A stretch of DNA of 64,000 nt from Mucilaginibacter glaciei. Lineage in GTDB: Bacteria > Bacteroidota > Bacteroidia > Sphingobacteriales > Sphingobacteriaceae. The notes beneath the pieces were generated by a model. It saw only the letters and a list, made by a program, of their open reading frames with translations, did no database searches and was not told where the DNA came from. The DNA lies in the NCBI RefSeq assembly GCF_014773245.1, contig NZ_JACWMX010000010.1, forward strand, positions 62,001-126,000, in the 5' to 3' direction. Within the stretch, counting starts at the first letter, position 1. Every line of letters begins with the position of its first letter. Below, one piece after another: positions 1 to 8,968 of this stretch. The translations under genes and the position numbers were made by a program.

Positions 1-1
1 G

Positions 2-1063
2 CTCGGTAAGGCGCCTTTTAAGTTGAAAAAGGGCTTTCTTGATTTTTGGATACCAATATTTATGATCCTCAAAAAATCGGATTATGCGCTCTATGGTGAA
101 TTTGGTTATATAGCCGACTTGAATGCGGAAATATTGGAACTATTGGTCAAAAAGCCGGATAATTATGCGCTCAAGGCATTCGATGTTGCTGGTGTACGGA
201 TTAACATGTTTAATCGTTACCGGGAAATGCTCCAGCTTCCGCAAAAAGAGCGTACGGATAATGAGGCCTTTGTGCAAACCATCGTGCCTTTTATTAAATT
301 TTATAAAGAACTGCATGCCTATGCAAAAAACACGCGTCGTATTAGCAAGCCCAGCCAAAAGATCCGAAAAGCACTGATCGATGCGGATGACCCGGAACGG
401 TTGTTTTTTGAAGATTTTCCGGCGGCTTTAGGTTTCGACCTGATACAATTAAATAAAGACCCACTTTTATTAGGCGAATTTACCACTGCTCTACAAAATG
501 CTATACGTGAGTTGAGATCTGCTTACGAACAGTTATTGGTACGCTTTGAAAAAGTGATCAATTCACTTTGGAATACGGACCTTGAATTTGCCGATTACAA
601 AGCAAAATTACGCGCTCGATATCAGGTCGGATTAAAATCATATCTGCTACTGCCATACCAGCGGACATTTTATGATCGTGTTTTCTCTCCACTAGAGGAT
701 CGTAAAGCTTGGCTCTCTTCTGTTGCGCAATCGCTGATCGCCAAACCGCTGGAGCAAAGCAATGATGACGACGAACTGCGGCTATTTGACCGCTTTTTGG
801 AATTGATCCATGAATTGGACAATTTGAACGAGATCGGCAAACAACCCAAACTGGCAGATACCGACGAAACCTTTAAACTGGAGATCACACGGCCTGGAGA
901 AGATGTCCGTAACCAAGTCATTACGGTGCCTAAGGAGAAATCAACAAAATTCAAGCAGGCACAAAATGACATCGAAACGGCGTTAGCCGGCGAAAATCGG
1001 TTTACCAAAATTGCTATCTTAGCTGAAATGCTCAAAAAAGAAATAGATCGGGATGGAAAATAA
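2..1063 (+). CDS. C-terminal part of a large unrecognised protein (5' end outside window)
   Basis: The reading frame is open from base 2 to the stop at 1063 (353 codons), so the TTG at 23 is probably not a start and the gene begins left of the window. The visible part is helical and charged, with a W/F-rich stretch near the beginning (GFLDFWIPIFMIL) and no P-loop or catalytic motif that I recognise. Its stop overlaps the start of the PAPS-reductase-like gene by 11 bases, so the two are translationally coupled. In such loci the upstream partner is often a large ATPase (a BrxC-like or other P-loop protein in BREX type 4, DndD in Dnd systems), but nothing visible here proves that. Function unassigned. 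Confidence 0.6.
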   Translation, partial: LGKAPFKLKKGFLDFWIPIFMILKKSDYALYGEFGYIADLNAEILELLVKKPDNYALKAFDVAGVRINMFNRYREMLQLPQKERTDNEAFVQTIVPFIKFYKELHAYAKNTRRISKPSQKIRKALIDADDPERLFFEDFPAALGFDLIQLNKDPLLLGEFTTALQNAIRELRSAYEQLLVRFEKVINSLWNTDLEFADYKAKLRARYQVGLKSYLLLPYQRTFYDRVFSPLEDRKAWLSSVAQSLIAKPLEQSNDDDELRLFDRFLELIHELDNLNEIGKQPKLADTDETFKLEITRPGEDVRNQVITVPKEKSTKFKQAQNDIETALAGENRFTKIAILAEMLKKEIDRDGK

Positions 1064-2162
1064 ACAGGTTAGGCACGTATTGGGTATATCCGGCGGCAAA
1101 GACAGCGCTGCGCTGGCGATCTATATGCAATCGCTTTACCCGGGCATGGCTATTGAGTATTATACCTGCGATACAGGAAAGGAACTTGATGAAACCTATC
1201 AGCTTATTCGTAACCTGGAATCGCGGATTGGCGTAACTGTACACAAATTATATGCGCCGACCGCTGATAAAGACAATCCTTTTGATTATTACCATCGCTT
1301 ATACGGCGGGTTCCTCCCTTCCTCGAATGCGCGTTGGTGTACCCAAAAATTAAAGATCGAGCCTTTTGAACAATACATCGGTTCAACGCCAGTCATCTCT
1401 TATGTAGGCATACGGGGCGATGAGGACCGTGAGGGTTATATTTCTACCAAACCTAATGTCCAGTCTATTTTTCCTTTCCGGAAAAACATCTGGAGCGAAG
1501 AAGTTGTAAGTAAGGCCCTTGCGAACGATAACATCTTTAACCTAAATAAACTTTATAAAGAGTTTCTGCCACATAACCTTTATGAGCGCGCGGTTGATAT
1601 CATTGCTACTCCTTTGTCTATGCGCTACGATCAACAGCTAAAAGTAAAAAACCTATTGGACCTGGGTATCAAAGAGTTCAACCACGTTGTGTTTGAACTC
1701 ATGAAAAGTACAAGACTGCCCATAGCGCAACTGCACGGATTTCCGTTACTGGATAACGAGGAGATACTGGTACGCGAAGATATCTTTAGGATATTACGCG
1801 AAAGCGGTGTCGGTGTGCCCCAATATTATGAGGAGATACCCTATGACGTTCACGGAAAGAAAGGCATCTATAACCGCAGCCGCTCCGGTTGTTTCTTTTG
1901 CTTCTTCCAGCAAAAGATCGAATGGGTATGGCTGTATGAACAAAACCCCGCCAAGTTTTTCCTGGCCATGGAATATGAAAAAGACGGGTATACCTGGAAC
2001 CAAAACGAACGGCTGGAAGAATTGATCAACCCCGCCCGCATCATACAGATCAAAGCAGAATTCTTAACCAAACAAACCTTAGCCAAACAACGCCAGCAGT
2101 CCGGAAAATTAATTGATATTCTCGACGCGGAAGAAGAGGGTTGCGCAGCTTGCTTCATTTAA
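1053..2162 (+). CDS. PAPS reductase-family / DndC-like protein
   Basis: This is a 369-residue member of the PP-loop ATP-pyrophosphatase fold. The SGGKDS loop is at residues 13-18, followed by a reductase-type RWCTQKL motif with Cys96. A CFFC pair near residue 280 and a CAAC pair at the extreme C-terminus could hold an iron-sulfur cluster. PAPS reductase relatives of this kind occur in DNA phosphorothioation (DndC/SspD) and in BREX type 4 (BrxP), where they are thought to activate or transfer sulfur on DNA. The setting (DUF262, SIR2 and a DGQHR protein nearby) points to antiviral DNA modification and not to cysteine biosynthesis. No cysteine desulfurase or DndE-like gene is visible. The gene overlaps the upstream gene by 11 bases. 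The fold is confident; the DNA-modification role is inferred. Confidence 0.8.
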   Translation: MENKQVRHVLGISGGKDSAALAIYMQSLYPGMAIEYYTCDTGKELDETYQLIRNLESRIGVTVHKLYAPTADKDNPFDYYHRLYGGFLPSSNARWCTQKLKIEPFEQYIGSTPVISYVGIRGDEDREGYISTKPNVQSIFPFRKNIWSEEVVSKALANDNIFNLNKLYKEFLPHNLYERAVDIIATPLSMRYDQQLKVKNLLDLGIKEFNHVVFELMKSTRLPIAQLHGFPLLDNEEILVREDIFRILRESGVGVPQYYEEIPYDVHGKKGIYNRSRSGCFFCFFQQKIEWVWLYEQNPAKFFLAMEYEKDGYTWNQNERLEELINPARIIQIKAEFLTKQTLAKQRQQSGKLIDILDAEEEGCAACFI

Positions 2163-2163
2163 A

Positions 2164-3195
2164 ATGCAAATAAAAGTCGAAACCTGGACCTTAAAGGAAT
2201 ATTTATCAAAGGTAGATAAAGTAGAAAATCAACCGGAATATCAGCGTGGAGAGGTATGGAGCGATGATAAAAAACAATTGTTAATAGATTCAATGCTGCG
2301 TGGGATCGATGTTCCTAAAATCTATTTACGAGTTACCGCTGGAAATACCTACGAAGTAGCTGACGGTCAACAGCGTCTGACCACCATTCTAAAGTTTATT
2401 AATAACCAAATCGCTATCCCTGCGGGTGAAGATAAGGGATTACCGTTGGGAATATACGATGGGATGGATCTGCGTGAAAAATATTATAAAGATATTCCGA
2501 AGAAATTCAAGACTGATCTCGATGATTATAAACTGACCATCGCTGTAGTCACAGGCGCTTCAGGTGACCAAATACGGACCTTATTCGGGCGGCTTCAGGA
2601 AGGAGTTAATCTGAATCCCGCCGAAAAAAGAAATGCTATTTTAAGCAGCACCGGGCGACATATTGATAACTTTGTTTTCAATCATACTTTTTTTGAACAT
2701 TCGAGGATATCTCGTTCACGATTTAAGCGTCAAGATTATTTGGCCCACGTTATCGCGTTGGTTGCTTATAAAAATAAAAGTGATCTTAAGAGCGTCTTAC
2801 TTGAACGGCTTTACCTTGACAAAATGTTCGTTCTTGACCAAAAGTTATTGTCAAAAGTAGCGACAGTCCTTGATCACATGTATGAACTGGACAAATTTCT
2901 AGTAACCCGGATCACAAAAAAGTTTCATTTTATCGACCTATTTTGGATGATTTTTCAACAATTTGACAAGTTAGGGAGTATCGATTACAAGGGTTTTGCT
3001 GCCGCTTTCGATAAATTTGAATGGTTGAGGTTAGACGTTGATGATCCGAAAGATTTAATCGAAAATCCAAAAGCCACGCAAGATGATCGAGACTTGTATG
3101 ACTATTATATGGCTTTCCGTCATGATGGTTCATCGCCGGCAAGTATCCAAACCCGACAGTTAATTTTCAAGAAATTATATAAAAAATTCATATAG
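2164..3195 (+). CDS. DUF262 (ParB-like fold) protein
   Basis: The N-terminal half is DUF262: YQRGEVW at residues 26-32 and DGQQRLTT from residue 67, the signature of the ParB/Srx-like fold that binds or hydrolyses nucleotide. SspE and GmrSD carry the same domain in DNA-modification-sensing restriction. The usual DUF1524 HNH nuclease half is not visible; the remaining ~200 residues are helical and lack an H-x-x-P motif. The protein may therefore sense or regulate and leave killing to the SIR2 protein one base downstream. I chose ATG 2164 because it follows the upstream stop directly; an in-frame ATG at 2113 would lie inside the previous gene. It is part of the rightward operon. Confidence 0.8.
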   Translation: MQIKVETWTLKEYLSKVDKVENQPEYQRGEVWSDDKKQLLIDSMLRGIDVPKIYLRVTAGNTYEVADGQQRLTTILKFINNQIAIPAGEDKGLPLGIYDGMDLREKYYKDIPKKFKTDLDDYKLTIAVVTGASGDQIRTLFGRLQEGVNLNPAEKRNAILSSTGRHIDNFVFNHTFFEHSRISRSRFKRQDYLAHVIALVAYKNKSDLKSVLLERLYLDKMFVLDQKLLSKVATVLDHMYELDKFLVTRITKKFHFIDLFWMIFQQFDKLGSIDYKGFAAAFDKFEWLRLDVDDPKDLIENPKATQDDRDLYDYYMAFRHDGSSPASIQTRQLIFKKLYKKFI

Positions 3196-3196
3196 G

Positions 3197-4060
3197 ATGG
3201 TGGATAAAATTCCAGACGAATTATACCAGAATTTCAAAGATAACTTGGGCGTTTTCTTTGTTGGTGCTGGTTTGTCCATTCCGGCAGGATTGCCTACATG
3301 GGACCAGCTGTTAGATGAACTGATAGCAGAAGCGGCTAAACAGCCCTGGTTCTCTCCCAATAAAAAGGATGATTACGCCGTATTGAGAAAAGAAGGTAAA
3401 TTTCTTTTTCTCGCAGAAGAGATAAAAAATGATTTAGGAGGCATGTACTCAGATTACATGGAAAAACGATTTGTTGCCACAGTCTACGAGCCGACCATCA
3501 ATCATGAATATATTGCAAAGACGCAGTCAAGTTTAATTATCACGATCAATTATGATCGTTTGATCGAACGTGCTTATAATAAAATATATGGGGATTATCC
3601 TGAACCTTATTTATATTCTGACAGCCGTGCGGCAGCTAATTTGTTTTGGAAGTCCCGGTTTTTTGTATTAAAGGCGCATGGCGATGCGAAAAAGGATATT
3701 GAATCAATTGTTTTATCTCAAAAGGATTACAGGAGGACTTTATATCGGGAACCGGGATATAGAAGTCTTCTTCAGGCGATATTTACAACCAAATCAATTT
3801 TGTTTGTTGGTGTTTCGATGACCGATCCAGAATTCAATCAACTACTCGATTATTTGAATGATTCCTATCATGGCGGCGGTCCGAGGCATTATTTGTTGAT
3901 CGAGTCGGGGAAATGTGTGCCAACTATGTCAAGACGTTTTTACGATGATTTTAATATCGAAACCATCACCTACGAAAATGCTGATGGAAAGCACGGAAAA
4001 ATCACTGAGTTTTTAAAAGGGCTTTCCGAGGCTGCGCCTTGTCATAATATCAAGTTCTAG
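3197..4060 (+). CDS. SIR2-like (SIR2_2) domain protein, putative defence NADase
   Basis: This 287-residue protein has a Rossmann-type SIR2 fold. The nucleotide motif GAGLSIPAGLP starts at residue 23, ITINYDRLIERA supplies the conserved N/D, KAHGD carries the catalytic-type His, and a late FVGVSMTDPEF motif follows. Prokaryotic SIR2_2 proteins in defence loci (ThsA, DSR, SIR2-HerA, SIR2-Ago) deplete NAD when infection is sensed, and I infer the same role here. It starts one base after the DUF262 stop, so expression is coupled to the modification-like genes. No second effector domain (SLOG, TPR) is visible, so a partner must supply sensing; DUF262 is the obvious candidate. It ends 11 bases from the convergent DGQHR gene. 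Confidence 0.82.
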   Translation: MVDKIPDELYQNFKDNLGVFFVGAGLSIPAGLPTWDQLLDELIAEAAKQPWFSPNKKDDYAVLRKEGKFLFLAEEIKNDLGGMYSDYMEKRFVATVYEPTINHEYIAKTQSSLIITINYDRLIERAYNKIYGDYPEPYLYSDSRAAANLFWKSRFFVLKAHGDAKKDIESIVLSQKDYRRTLYREPGYRSLLQAIFTTKSILFVGVSMTDPEFNQLLDYLNDSYHGGGPRHYLLIESGKCVPTMSRRFYDDFNIETITYENADGKHGKITEFLKGLSEAAPCHNIKF

Positions 4061-4071
4061 AATTATGCTTT

Positions 4072-5307
4072 TTATAAAGTATCCAAAATATCATCTAAGT
4101 TGCCGGTGAAAGAAGTTTTTGCACCATAAGCGTTTTTCAGTTTCTTAATCTCCTGCTCATTAAGAATTTGAGGGTAGGCTAGATACAGCAGCAACAATTG
4201 GGTGAGTACGTCAGAATTGGTCAGCATAGTTTTTTCAATGGGGTTCCACAATACATATAACCAAGGTTTCTGATTCAGGTTAAAGTTGAGTGTATTGAAT
4301 TTTTTGAATACTTCTTTAAAGGTCAGGCCTTCCCTTGAATAGATCTTTAATGCTGCTTTAACCAATGGTAAAAATCCGATCGGCCTGAACACGAGGTTAC
4401 CGCCGGTTTTGTTATTCCTGAAGTCTTTGGCGAAATCTTTGTTTTTATTTAAATAGTCGCCTACAAACGAAAGTTCCGTGCGGAAGGCGTCCCAAAACGA
4501 CAGGATGAACGTTTGAAATGTATCAATTTCGTCCTCCGAAGGCCTGAATTTTAAATAATCCACCAGGTAATCTTCGGTAGGCTTGCTGTTGTGTGTTTTA
4601 GTGTAAAAACTTTTGAATAGTTCGACGTTGGCCTGGTATAGTGTAATAACCGAGGTCATGGCATCTTTGTTGTTATTGGGAATGCCTTTTTGTTTGGCCA
4701 GAACAATCCTTTTTCCACTAAATAAGCCATATTCCTCCAACAAATACCGGGTGGTAATCGCAACAATGTCATCCTCGTCTAAGGCAATGATATCGTCTAA
4801 GGAAACAGGTTTTGCATAACGGTTCAGGGTGGTGAATAGCCTTCTTGTTTTCAACATGCCGGCCTCGTCATTTTTATGTCCGATAAAAATAGCGGCAATT
4901 TGCTGACTGTGCAGGTCGGGCCGCTCTTTTAGCGCCGCTTTGATGCCTTCAACCCGGTGCTGTCCGTCTATTGGAAATATTTTGTGATTTCCGGGAAAAT
5001 CCAATAACCCGAGCTGATAACTGGATGTATGACCGTCAAACTGCACCTCAATTTCTGTCCAGTCCGGATAATTGTTATAAACCGCGAGGACTAGTGAGTT
5101 GAAAAACAGTTCCGGTTGATTTAAAATATAATCCTTGATGTTTAGGTAATTCTTAGAAATACTACGCTGAATCAAATCGTTCAGTGTTTCTGATTTATGT
5201 AGTTGATCGTTAATAGGTGAAACGTACTGGCTGACTTGTCCGAATGTCAAGGTCGCCACATAGTAAACACGGCCGCCAAGTTCTGCTCTTAATGCTGGTA
5301 CTTTCAT
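4072..5307 (-). CDS. DGQHR-domain protein (DndB-like)
   Basis: This 411-residue protein carries FPIDGQHRVEGI with DGQHR at residues 114-118, the hallmark of the DGQHR family that includes DndB, the transcriptional regulator of DNA phosphorothioation genes. The fold is ParB/DUF262-related. The N-terminus (VYYVATLTFGQV) also resembles DndB-type openings. It is the last gene of the leftward operon; its ATG overlaps the GIY-YIG stop by four bases (ATGA). The facing operon's PAPS-reductase-like gene makes a DndB-like role plausible. DGQHR proteins also occur with nucleases outside Dnd loci, so a modification-sensing or nuclease-regulating role is equally possible. Confidence 0.8.
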   Translation of the reverse strand: MKVPALRAELGGRVYYVATLTFGQVSQYVSPINDQLHKSETLNDLIQRSISKNYLNIKDYILNQPELFFNSLVLAVYNNYPDWTEIEVQFDGHTSSYQLGLLDFPGNHKIFPIDGQHRVEGIKAALKERPDLHSQQIAAIFIGHKNDEAGMLKTRRLFTTLNRYAKPVSLDDIIALDEDDIVAITTRYLLEEYGLFSGKRIVLAKQKGIPNNNKDAMTSVITLYQANVELFKSFYTKTHNSKPTEDYLVDYLKFRPSEDEIDTFQTFILSFWDAFRTELSFVGDYLNKNKDFAKDFRNNKTGGNLVFRPIGFLPLVKAALKIYSREGLTFKEVFKKFNTLNFNLNQKPWLYVLWNPIEKTMLTNSDVLTQLLLLYLAYPQILNEQEIKKLKNAYGAKTSFTGNLDDILDTL

Positions 5308-5834
5308 AGGTTGAATGCTTTTACGGCTTGTCGAGTTTCCATATCCGGAATTTGGTCATTGAATGGAAGTAACAAGGCATTAATTAAAAATTTCTCATGA
5401 TTGGCGATCTCTTGATTGTCTTCAAGTGGCATAAAATTGAGATGCAGGTCATGCGCCCAGTAATGAAACATGCGCGTGATTTTTGGACGCTCGCCGGATC
5501 TCGCATATTTTTGAAAATATTCTTTACATCGTTTTTCCAAATTCTGCCCTTTAGTGTAGAGAGCCCGACCGATGTATACTGGAAAATCGGTCATGCCAGG
5601 AATGACCGGACACTTGATAGAAAACATATAGATGCCACCAGAATTTTGCGGAAGGAGTTTGATATCCGCATTAAAGTCGCTGCCATCGTCATTTAGGTAT
5701 TTAAAGGTGGTCCAATTCTTTAGGTCCAGGTCAATTTTGGAAAATTCACCCGGGTCCCACAAAGTCTGGTGCAGCTTATAGGATATTTCCCTAAGCCTTA
5801 ATTCCTCGCCTAAATCAAATGCAGAATTTAACAT
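5304..5834 (-). CDS. GIY-YIG nuclease-like protein
   Basis: This 176-residue protein contains GGIYMF (residues 66-71), then FPVYIGRA (85-91), the two strands of the GIY-YIG core. Downstream are a conserved-looking Arg (KRCKEYF, ~102) and a Glu in a helix (NHEKFLI, ~147), the usual catalytic Arg and metal-binding Glu. Free-standing GIY-YIG enzymes such as Eco29kI are restriction endonucleases, so a DNA-cutting role is likely. It sits between the GHKL ATPase (one base upstream) and the DGQHR gene (4-base overlap), so the three probably act as a unit. The spacing between GIY and YIG is longer than in UvrC-type domains. Target specificity cannot be read from the sequence. Confidence 0.75.
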   Translation of the reverse strand: MLNSAFDLGEELRLREISYKLHQTLWDPGEFSKIDLDLKNWTTFKYLNDDGSDFNADIKLLPQNSGGIYMFSIKCPVIPGMTDFPVYIGRALYTKGQNLEKRCKEYFQKYARSGERPKITRMFHYWAHDLHLNFMPLEDNQEIANHEKFLINALLLPFNDQIPDMETRQAVKAFNL

Positions 5835-5835
5835 G

Positions 5836-8289
5836 TTACTCGCTGATCATTTGCAATAAATCATTTGTACCGAAGTTCAGAATAAATTCCGAATAGAAAC
5901 TGGAAAACAAGTCACGTAGGTAAGTTTCCAAGTCTACTTCTTTATTGTCGTCACCTTCTTTGGTAATACCATACTTTCGATTTTTGGTAATGGTATATAA
6001 GAATAGCGTATGAAAATAAACAGAGGAGATGTATTTCTTGTCGGCGATTTCCAACGAAGTACTGTCTTTGTGTTTAGCTTTGAAGTTTTTAAGCACATGA
6101 CTATCCATGTTGATAATGATCTTTTCCAAATTGCCGCCGCTGACCTGCGGGACCATAACGGTCTCATAATCAAACTCGGCATCGATACCTTCGGAAACTG
6201 CTTCCCAGGTCTGAAACCCTTCTTTTGCTTCTTTATATACCAGTACGAATGGTGGAAGGCCTATTTGTCGGTCATCTTCCTTTTCGACTTTCTTTACCTC
6301 TTCTTTTTTCTGTTCCGGGTCGCCGATCTTCACCCAGAACAATTCCTCAAAATCTTCGCCAGCGCCGGTTAAGGTTACTTTCATCTCGATCTCGTCACCT
6401 ACGCGAACCTCGTTTTTAGTGGTCAAATTCATCCGGATGGTCCCTTCATGCGGGCTGGACGTCGTTACATTAAAAACCTCATCGATGCTTTCTTTTTTGC
6501 CGGGTGCGTTGCCTCCCTCGGTTTCATTTTTCGATTTGTAGTTTAGAATTCCGATCTTAAATTCTCCAGGCTCTTCGATACGGTCGAAATAATGATTTTC
6601 TACATCCGTTTTGAAATGTATCGTTTTATCCTGTCCACGCGGTAGATTAATCGCAGAGATACCTTTGTCAGTGGTGGATTTTATTTTTAGAAAAGTAGGA
6701 AATCTTTGTGGTTTGAAGGGTTCCTTTTCTTCTTTATGGTGCACTTCCTTTTTGGGTTGTTCTTTTGGTTTGGGTTTATCGTCTTTCTGCTCTAGCTTAA
6801 AGGTCTGGTTCAATAATTTCATCAGTGCACTATCCATAGGGAGATTCTTGGAAAATGCTTTGAGCATTTCCGCCGTGTCTTTGGAGTCGACAGATATGGA
6901 GTCTTTCCGGCGCTTCTCTATCTCTGCCAAACGTCCTTTGCTACTGCCCAGTTTGGAAGCGATAAACTTGCGCAGCTGTGTAGTTTCATCGCCCTCTTTT
7001 AACCGGTCCCGGGAAGCCATAAAGAGTTCCTTTCGGAAATTATAGTTCATGTGGGTACAGTCTACGTGGATGAGCAGGTGATATTTCAGCAAATTGAACT
7101 TTAGCGAGCGGGTAATAAACTCCGAAGTGAAATTGCCATGCACCTGCCCATTAACCGAGAACATGACCGACATGTTATTTTTAAAGAATTCACGTTGGAT
7201 AGAATCCTTAGTTTCCTTAATGTTTTTGTCATCTACCCGCGTTTTAAACACGTAGCAGGTCACTTTGAATTTACCAAAAGGTTCTTCAGCGTAATTTTCA
7301 GAAAAATAGTCCTCAATATATTTATTATCTTCTATTTCTAAGCGGCGCTTTAATCCATATAGATCGCGTTCCAAATTCCGGTCGTCTGGATAGCGGTATT
7401 TGCGGTCAACGGTAAGTATGGGTAGCGCAGGCTCAAAAAGATATTCATTAATGCTTTGGTTCAGGTCACGCGAGATCACCGAACGGCTGCCGGCCGGCAG
7501 ATCGTAAGAGTACAACTTAATGACCGTGCCGGTTTCAAACCAAGTTTCATGTAATCCAAGGTCAAGTTTTGAAATCTTAAAAGCTGGTATTAAGCCATCG
7601 ATCTTAAGGAACTCATACCAGGTATTTTTCTTCCGGCCTTCTTCTTCTTTGGTCAAGGGGTGCTCACGCACAAAAGTAAAACCGAAATCGCCTTTCTTAT
7701 CGAAGCGGCGCGAGCTGATCAATTGGTAACCCTTTTTGCCGCAAAATATAATCGCCCCACTGCCACCCATATTGTATTTACCCTGTACAAAGTGAATCTC
7801 GTTCTTATTACCGCGCAGCAAGGATAAAAAGGTCTGCTCGAAATCATCAGGATGCTGTCCCTCGCCATTATCATAGATCGTAAGTGAGGAGTCGAATCTA
7901 GGTCCATCCGCCAGAATTTGTAGGTTTTTCGCCTGGTTCTTTCGCGGGTTATTTAAATCCCAGTTCTTATAATCCGGAAAGAATTTTTCCCGTGCTTCAT
8001 CCATTGTCTTCGGCGCAGCAGCAGATCTTGGATCGATACCCGCCTCATAACACTTCTTCATCAACGTCGCATCAATCGAGTTCGTGATCTTCTCGATCAA
8101 CGCCGCGATCGGGGATGCCTGCTGGTTTTCGATTACCCCATAATTATTCTCATGCCCGCCTAACGGATACCAATTTTCTTTTTTGAAAATGTCAGGATGA
8201 CCAGCAATAAAATCATCTATTTGCCTTTCCGTGTGAAGTGCGAATAGCTGTTCGAATAATTGCTGATGCGTAAGCGAGGTTGAAGACAT
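5836..8289 (-). CDS. GHKL (HSP90-like) ATPase, defence-associated
   Basis: This 817-residue protein has a clear GHKL ATP-binding domain. The N-box EKITNSIDA (residues 66-74), the G1 box DNGEG (138-142) and the G2-type lid GKYNMGGSG (168-176) are all present. The middle contains a lysine/glutamate-rich low-complexity linker (~residues 500-535), and the C-terminal third looks like beta-rich plus helical binding modules. GHKL proteins of this type are common in bacterial defence islands, where they may be nucleotide-driven clamps (MutL/MORC-like). It is first in the leftward GHKL, GIY-YIG, DGQHR operon, which suggests an ATP-gated clamp that licenses the nuclease. The upstream region is AT-rich and probably holds the promoter. 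Confidence 0.82.
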   Translation of the reverse strand: MSSTSLTHQQLFEQLFALHTERQIDDFIAGHPDIFKKENWYPLGGHENNYGVIENQQASPIAALIEKITNSIDATLMKKCYEAGIDPRSAAAPKTMDEAREKFFPDYKNWDLNNPRKNQAKNLQILADGPRFDSSLTIYDNGEGQHPDDFEQTFLSLLRGNKNEIHFVQGKYNMGGSGAIIFCGKKGYQLISSRRFDKKGDFGFTFVREHPLTKEEEGRKKNTWYEFLKIDGLIPAFKISKLDLGLHETWFETGTVIKLYSYDLPAGSRSVISRDLNQSINEYLFEPALPILTVDRKYRYPDDRNLERDLYGLKRRLEIEDNKYIEDYFSENYAEEPFGKFKVTCYVFKTRVDDKNIKETKDSIQREFFKNNMSVMFSVNGQVHGNFTSEFITRSLKFNLLKYHLLIHVDCTHMNYNFRKELFMASRDRLKEGDETTQLRKFIASKLGSSKGRLAEIEKRRKDSISVDSKDTAEMLKAFSKNLPMDSALMKLLNQTFKLEQKDDKPKPKEQPKKEVHHKEEKEPFKPQRFPTFLKIKSTTDKGISAINLPRGQDKTIHFKTDVENHYFDRIEEPGEFKIGILNYKSKNETEGGNAPGKKESIDEVFNVTTSSPHEGTIRMNLTTKNEVRVGDEIEMKVTLTGAGEDFEELFWVKIGDPEQKKEEVKKVEKEDDRQIGLPPFVLVYKEAKEGFQTWEAVSEGIDAEFDYETVMVPQVSGGNLEKIIINMDSHVLKNFKAKHKDSTSLEIADKKYISSVYFHTLFLYTITKNRKYGITKEGDDNKEVDLETYLRDLFSSFYSEFILNFGTNDLLQMISE

Positions 8290-8968
8290 GTGAAAAAGGT
8301 TATATATATGGAATGTGTGAAAAAGTTAAATATAACTATATTTCACTTTCAACAATAATATTTTCAAGTAGTTACGGATAACTCTATGTGTGTTCATTGG
8401 AATCGGCCAACAGTAGTATGATTAATATATAATTGCTCCGATAGATAACTGTATTGTCTGTGTGAGTTGTTGTATTTTGATAAAAGATTTATAGTGTCTT
8501 AAGCTTAAAAATCAGATGTGACCAATAAAGGATAACTGAACATTTTCTTTAAGTATTAATCCTTGTCGTCGTTTATTTAAAGCATTTAGTACATTAGCAA
8601 TCAAAAGGATAAACTAATAATTATCCAATATGAATAGGTTTAATTGGATTACGGGCATAACAGTATTATTGAAATAGCTCAATAGATTTGTATAAACAAG
8701 TATTTGACTAAAACACCGACGTATTCGGGTCAAGATTAATCAATTCTTACGTCTACACTGTAGATTAAAAAATAATTCGTTGCTAATTTTATACGTGGTC
8801 ATCGCGAAAGTGCCGAATCCCCTAAAATTGCTCGGTCCAAATAAAATATAACGATTGTATATTTACATGTGACTTATTTAATATTAACCGTATTGATTTT
8901 TTTTCGATATTTAGAGATCTCCTGGCAGCGGTGCTCATCTGCTGCCGCTGTCGGAAAAACCTAGCCAT
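8290..8968. other. AT-rich 679-bp divergent intergenic region
   Basis: No ORF of coding character is seen on either strand. The stretch is visibly more AT-rich than its neighbours and lies between two divergent operons (GHKL leftward, trypsin-STAND rightward), so it should hold both promoters. Just before ATG 8969 a GC-rich hairpin (CAGCGG 8926-8931 with CCGCTG 8945-8950) could cover the ribosome-entry region. I see no tRNA, integrase site or direct repeat. Confidence 0.6.

Noticed and set aside
1..2162. Calling the left end BREX type 4 or Dnd outright
   Set aside because: The PP-loop protein fits both, but PglZ, BrxC, DndA, DndD and DndE are not visible and the left partial gene was not recognised.
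6010..6419. Plus-strand ORFs opposite the GHKL gene (also around 6611-7045 and 7138-7729)
   Set aside because: They are shadows of a long gene on the other strand with clear GHKL motifs.
8926..8950. GC-rich hairpin just before ATG 8969 as a riboswitch
   Set aside because: It is short and lacks a conserved aptamer pattern; kept only as a note on the intergenic region.
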